From positions 1 through 5,792 of the forward strand of contig JAISBG010000521.1 in NCBI GenBank assembly GCA_031266315.1: a DNA stretch of 5,792 bases. The letters are read 5' to 3'. Under the pieces are notes generated by a model. It did no database searches. It worked only from the letters and a program-made list of their open reading frames with translations, and was not told the DNA's origin. The position numbers were made by a program, and so were the translations under genes. Positions 5,624 through 5,792 of this stretch are shown in pieces (within the stretch, counting starts at the first letter, position 1; each line of letters starts with the position of its first letter). Origin of the DNA: Planctomycetaceae bacterium (GTDB lineage Bacteria; Planctomycetota; Planctomycetia; Pirellulales; Thermoguttaceae).

Positions 5624-5792
5624 CACAACCTCATATTATCTCAATTTATTGATTTATTATTTTATTTTTCATATCAATCCAGTGAATCGTTACACGGACT
5701 TCTAACGAATATTCTACTGAAATATTACTAATTTTTCTGATTCTACCGGATTAGGTGTTTCCCACCGAAATCGTCAAATAATAGGTAATATT

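Noticed and set aside
874..5626. Several minus-strand and alternative-frame open frames of 60-130 codons inside the two large genes.
   Set aside because: They lie wholly within well-supported coding sequence, show no family motifs and look like ordinary shadow frames.
5624..5792. Downstream regulatory element or a further repeat copy (AATATT-CTACTGA-AATATT near 5708-5727; GGTG-TTTC-CCACC near 5755-5767).
   Set aside because: These are short pairings expected by chance in AT-rich DNA and show no wider similarity to the intergenic repeats.

Overview
The window carries three plus-strand coding regions: the 3' end of an unidentified gene, a complete secreted C69-family dipeptidase, and a complete large secreted multidomain protein. 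They are separated by two long AT-rich intergenic regions with unusually dense inverted and direct repeats. The organism looks like a member of the Planctomycetota of moderate-to-low GC. The basis is the architecture of the large protein (signal peptide, carbohydrate-binding-like domain with an N-x-D-G-D-G-W-P motif, barrel-like middle, beta-sandwich tail), which resembles proteins common in that phylum, together with the absence of Shine-Dalgarno motifs and the loose gene spacing. This taxonomic call is an inference and could be wrong at phylum level.

Layout: 1-243 is the last 80 codons of a gene with a lysine-rich tail. 244-777 is non-coding and holds a 65-bp near-perfect palindrome (365-429) nested inside an outer inverted repeat (314-331 with 483-502), then a degenerate repeat copy (about 651-731) shared with the second intergenic region. 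778-2475 encodes the dipeptidase. 2476-2845 is filled by a roughly 280-bp imperfect dyad: a hairpin-rich core (2581-2721) flanked by oppositely oriented G-T-G-G-G-C-type repeats, those on the right at an exact 15-bp period. 2846-5623 encodes the large secreted protein. 5624-5792 is AT-rich and shows no supported gene, terminator or repeat.

Both complete genes encode exported proteins and each is preceded by a copy of the same repeat family. They are probably separate transcription units, because 370 bp of structured DNA lies between them and each has its own candidate -10 element. A shared pathway is not demonstrated: one product is a predicted dipeptidase and the other a predicted glycan-binding or pseudo-glycosidase-like protein, so both could act on extracellular polymers. 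The least ordinary material in the window is the repeat family and its composite palindrome, which resemble a non-autonomous mobile or REP-like element more than any named RNA class.
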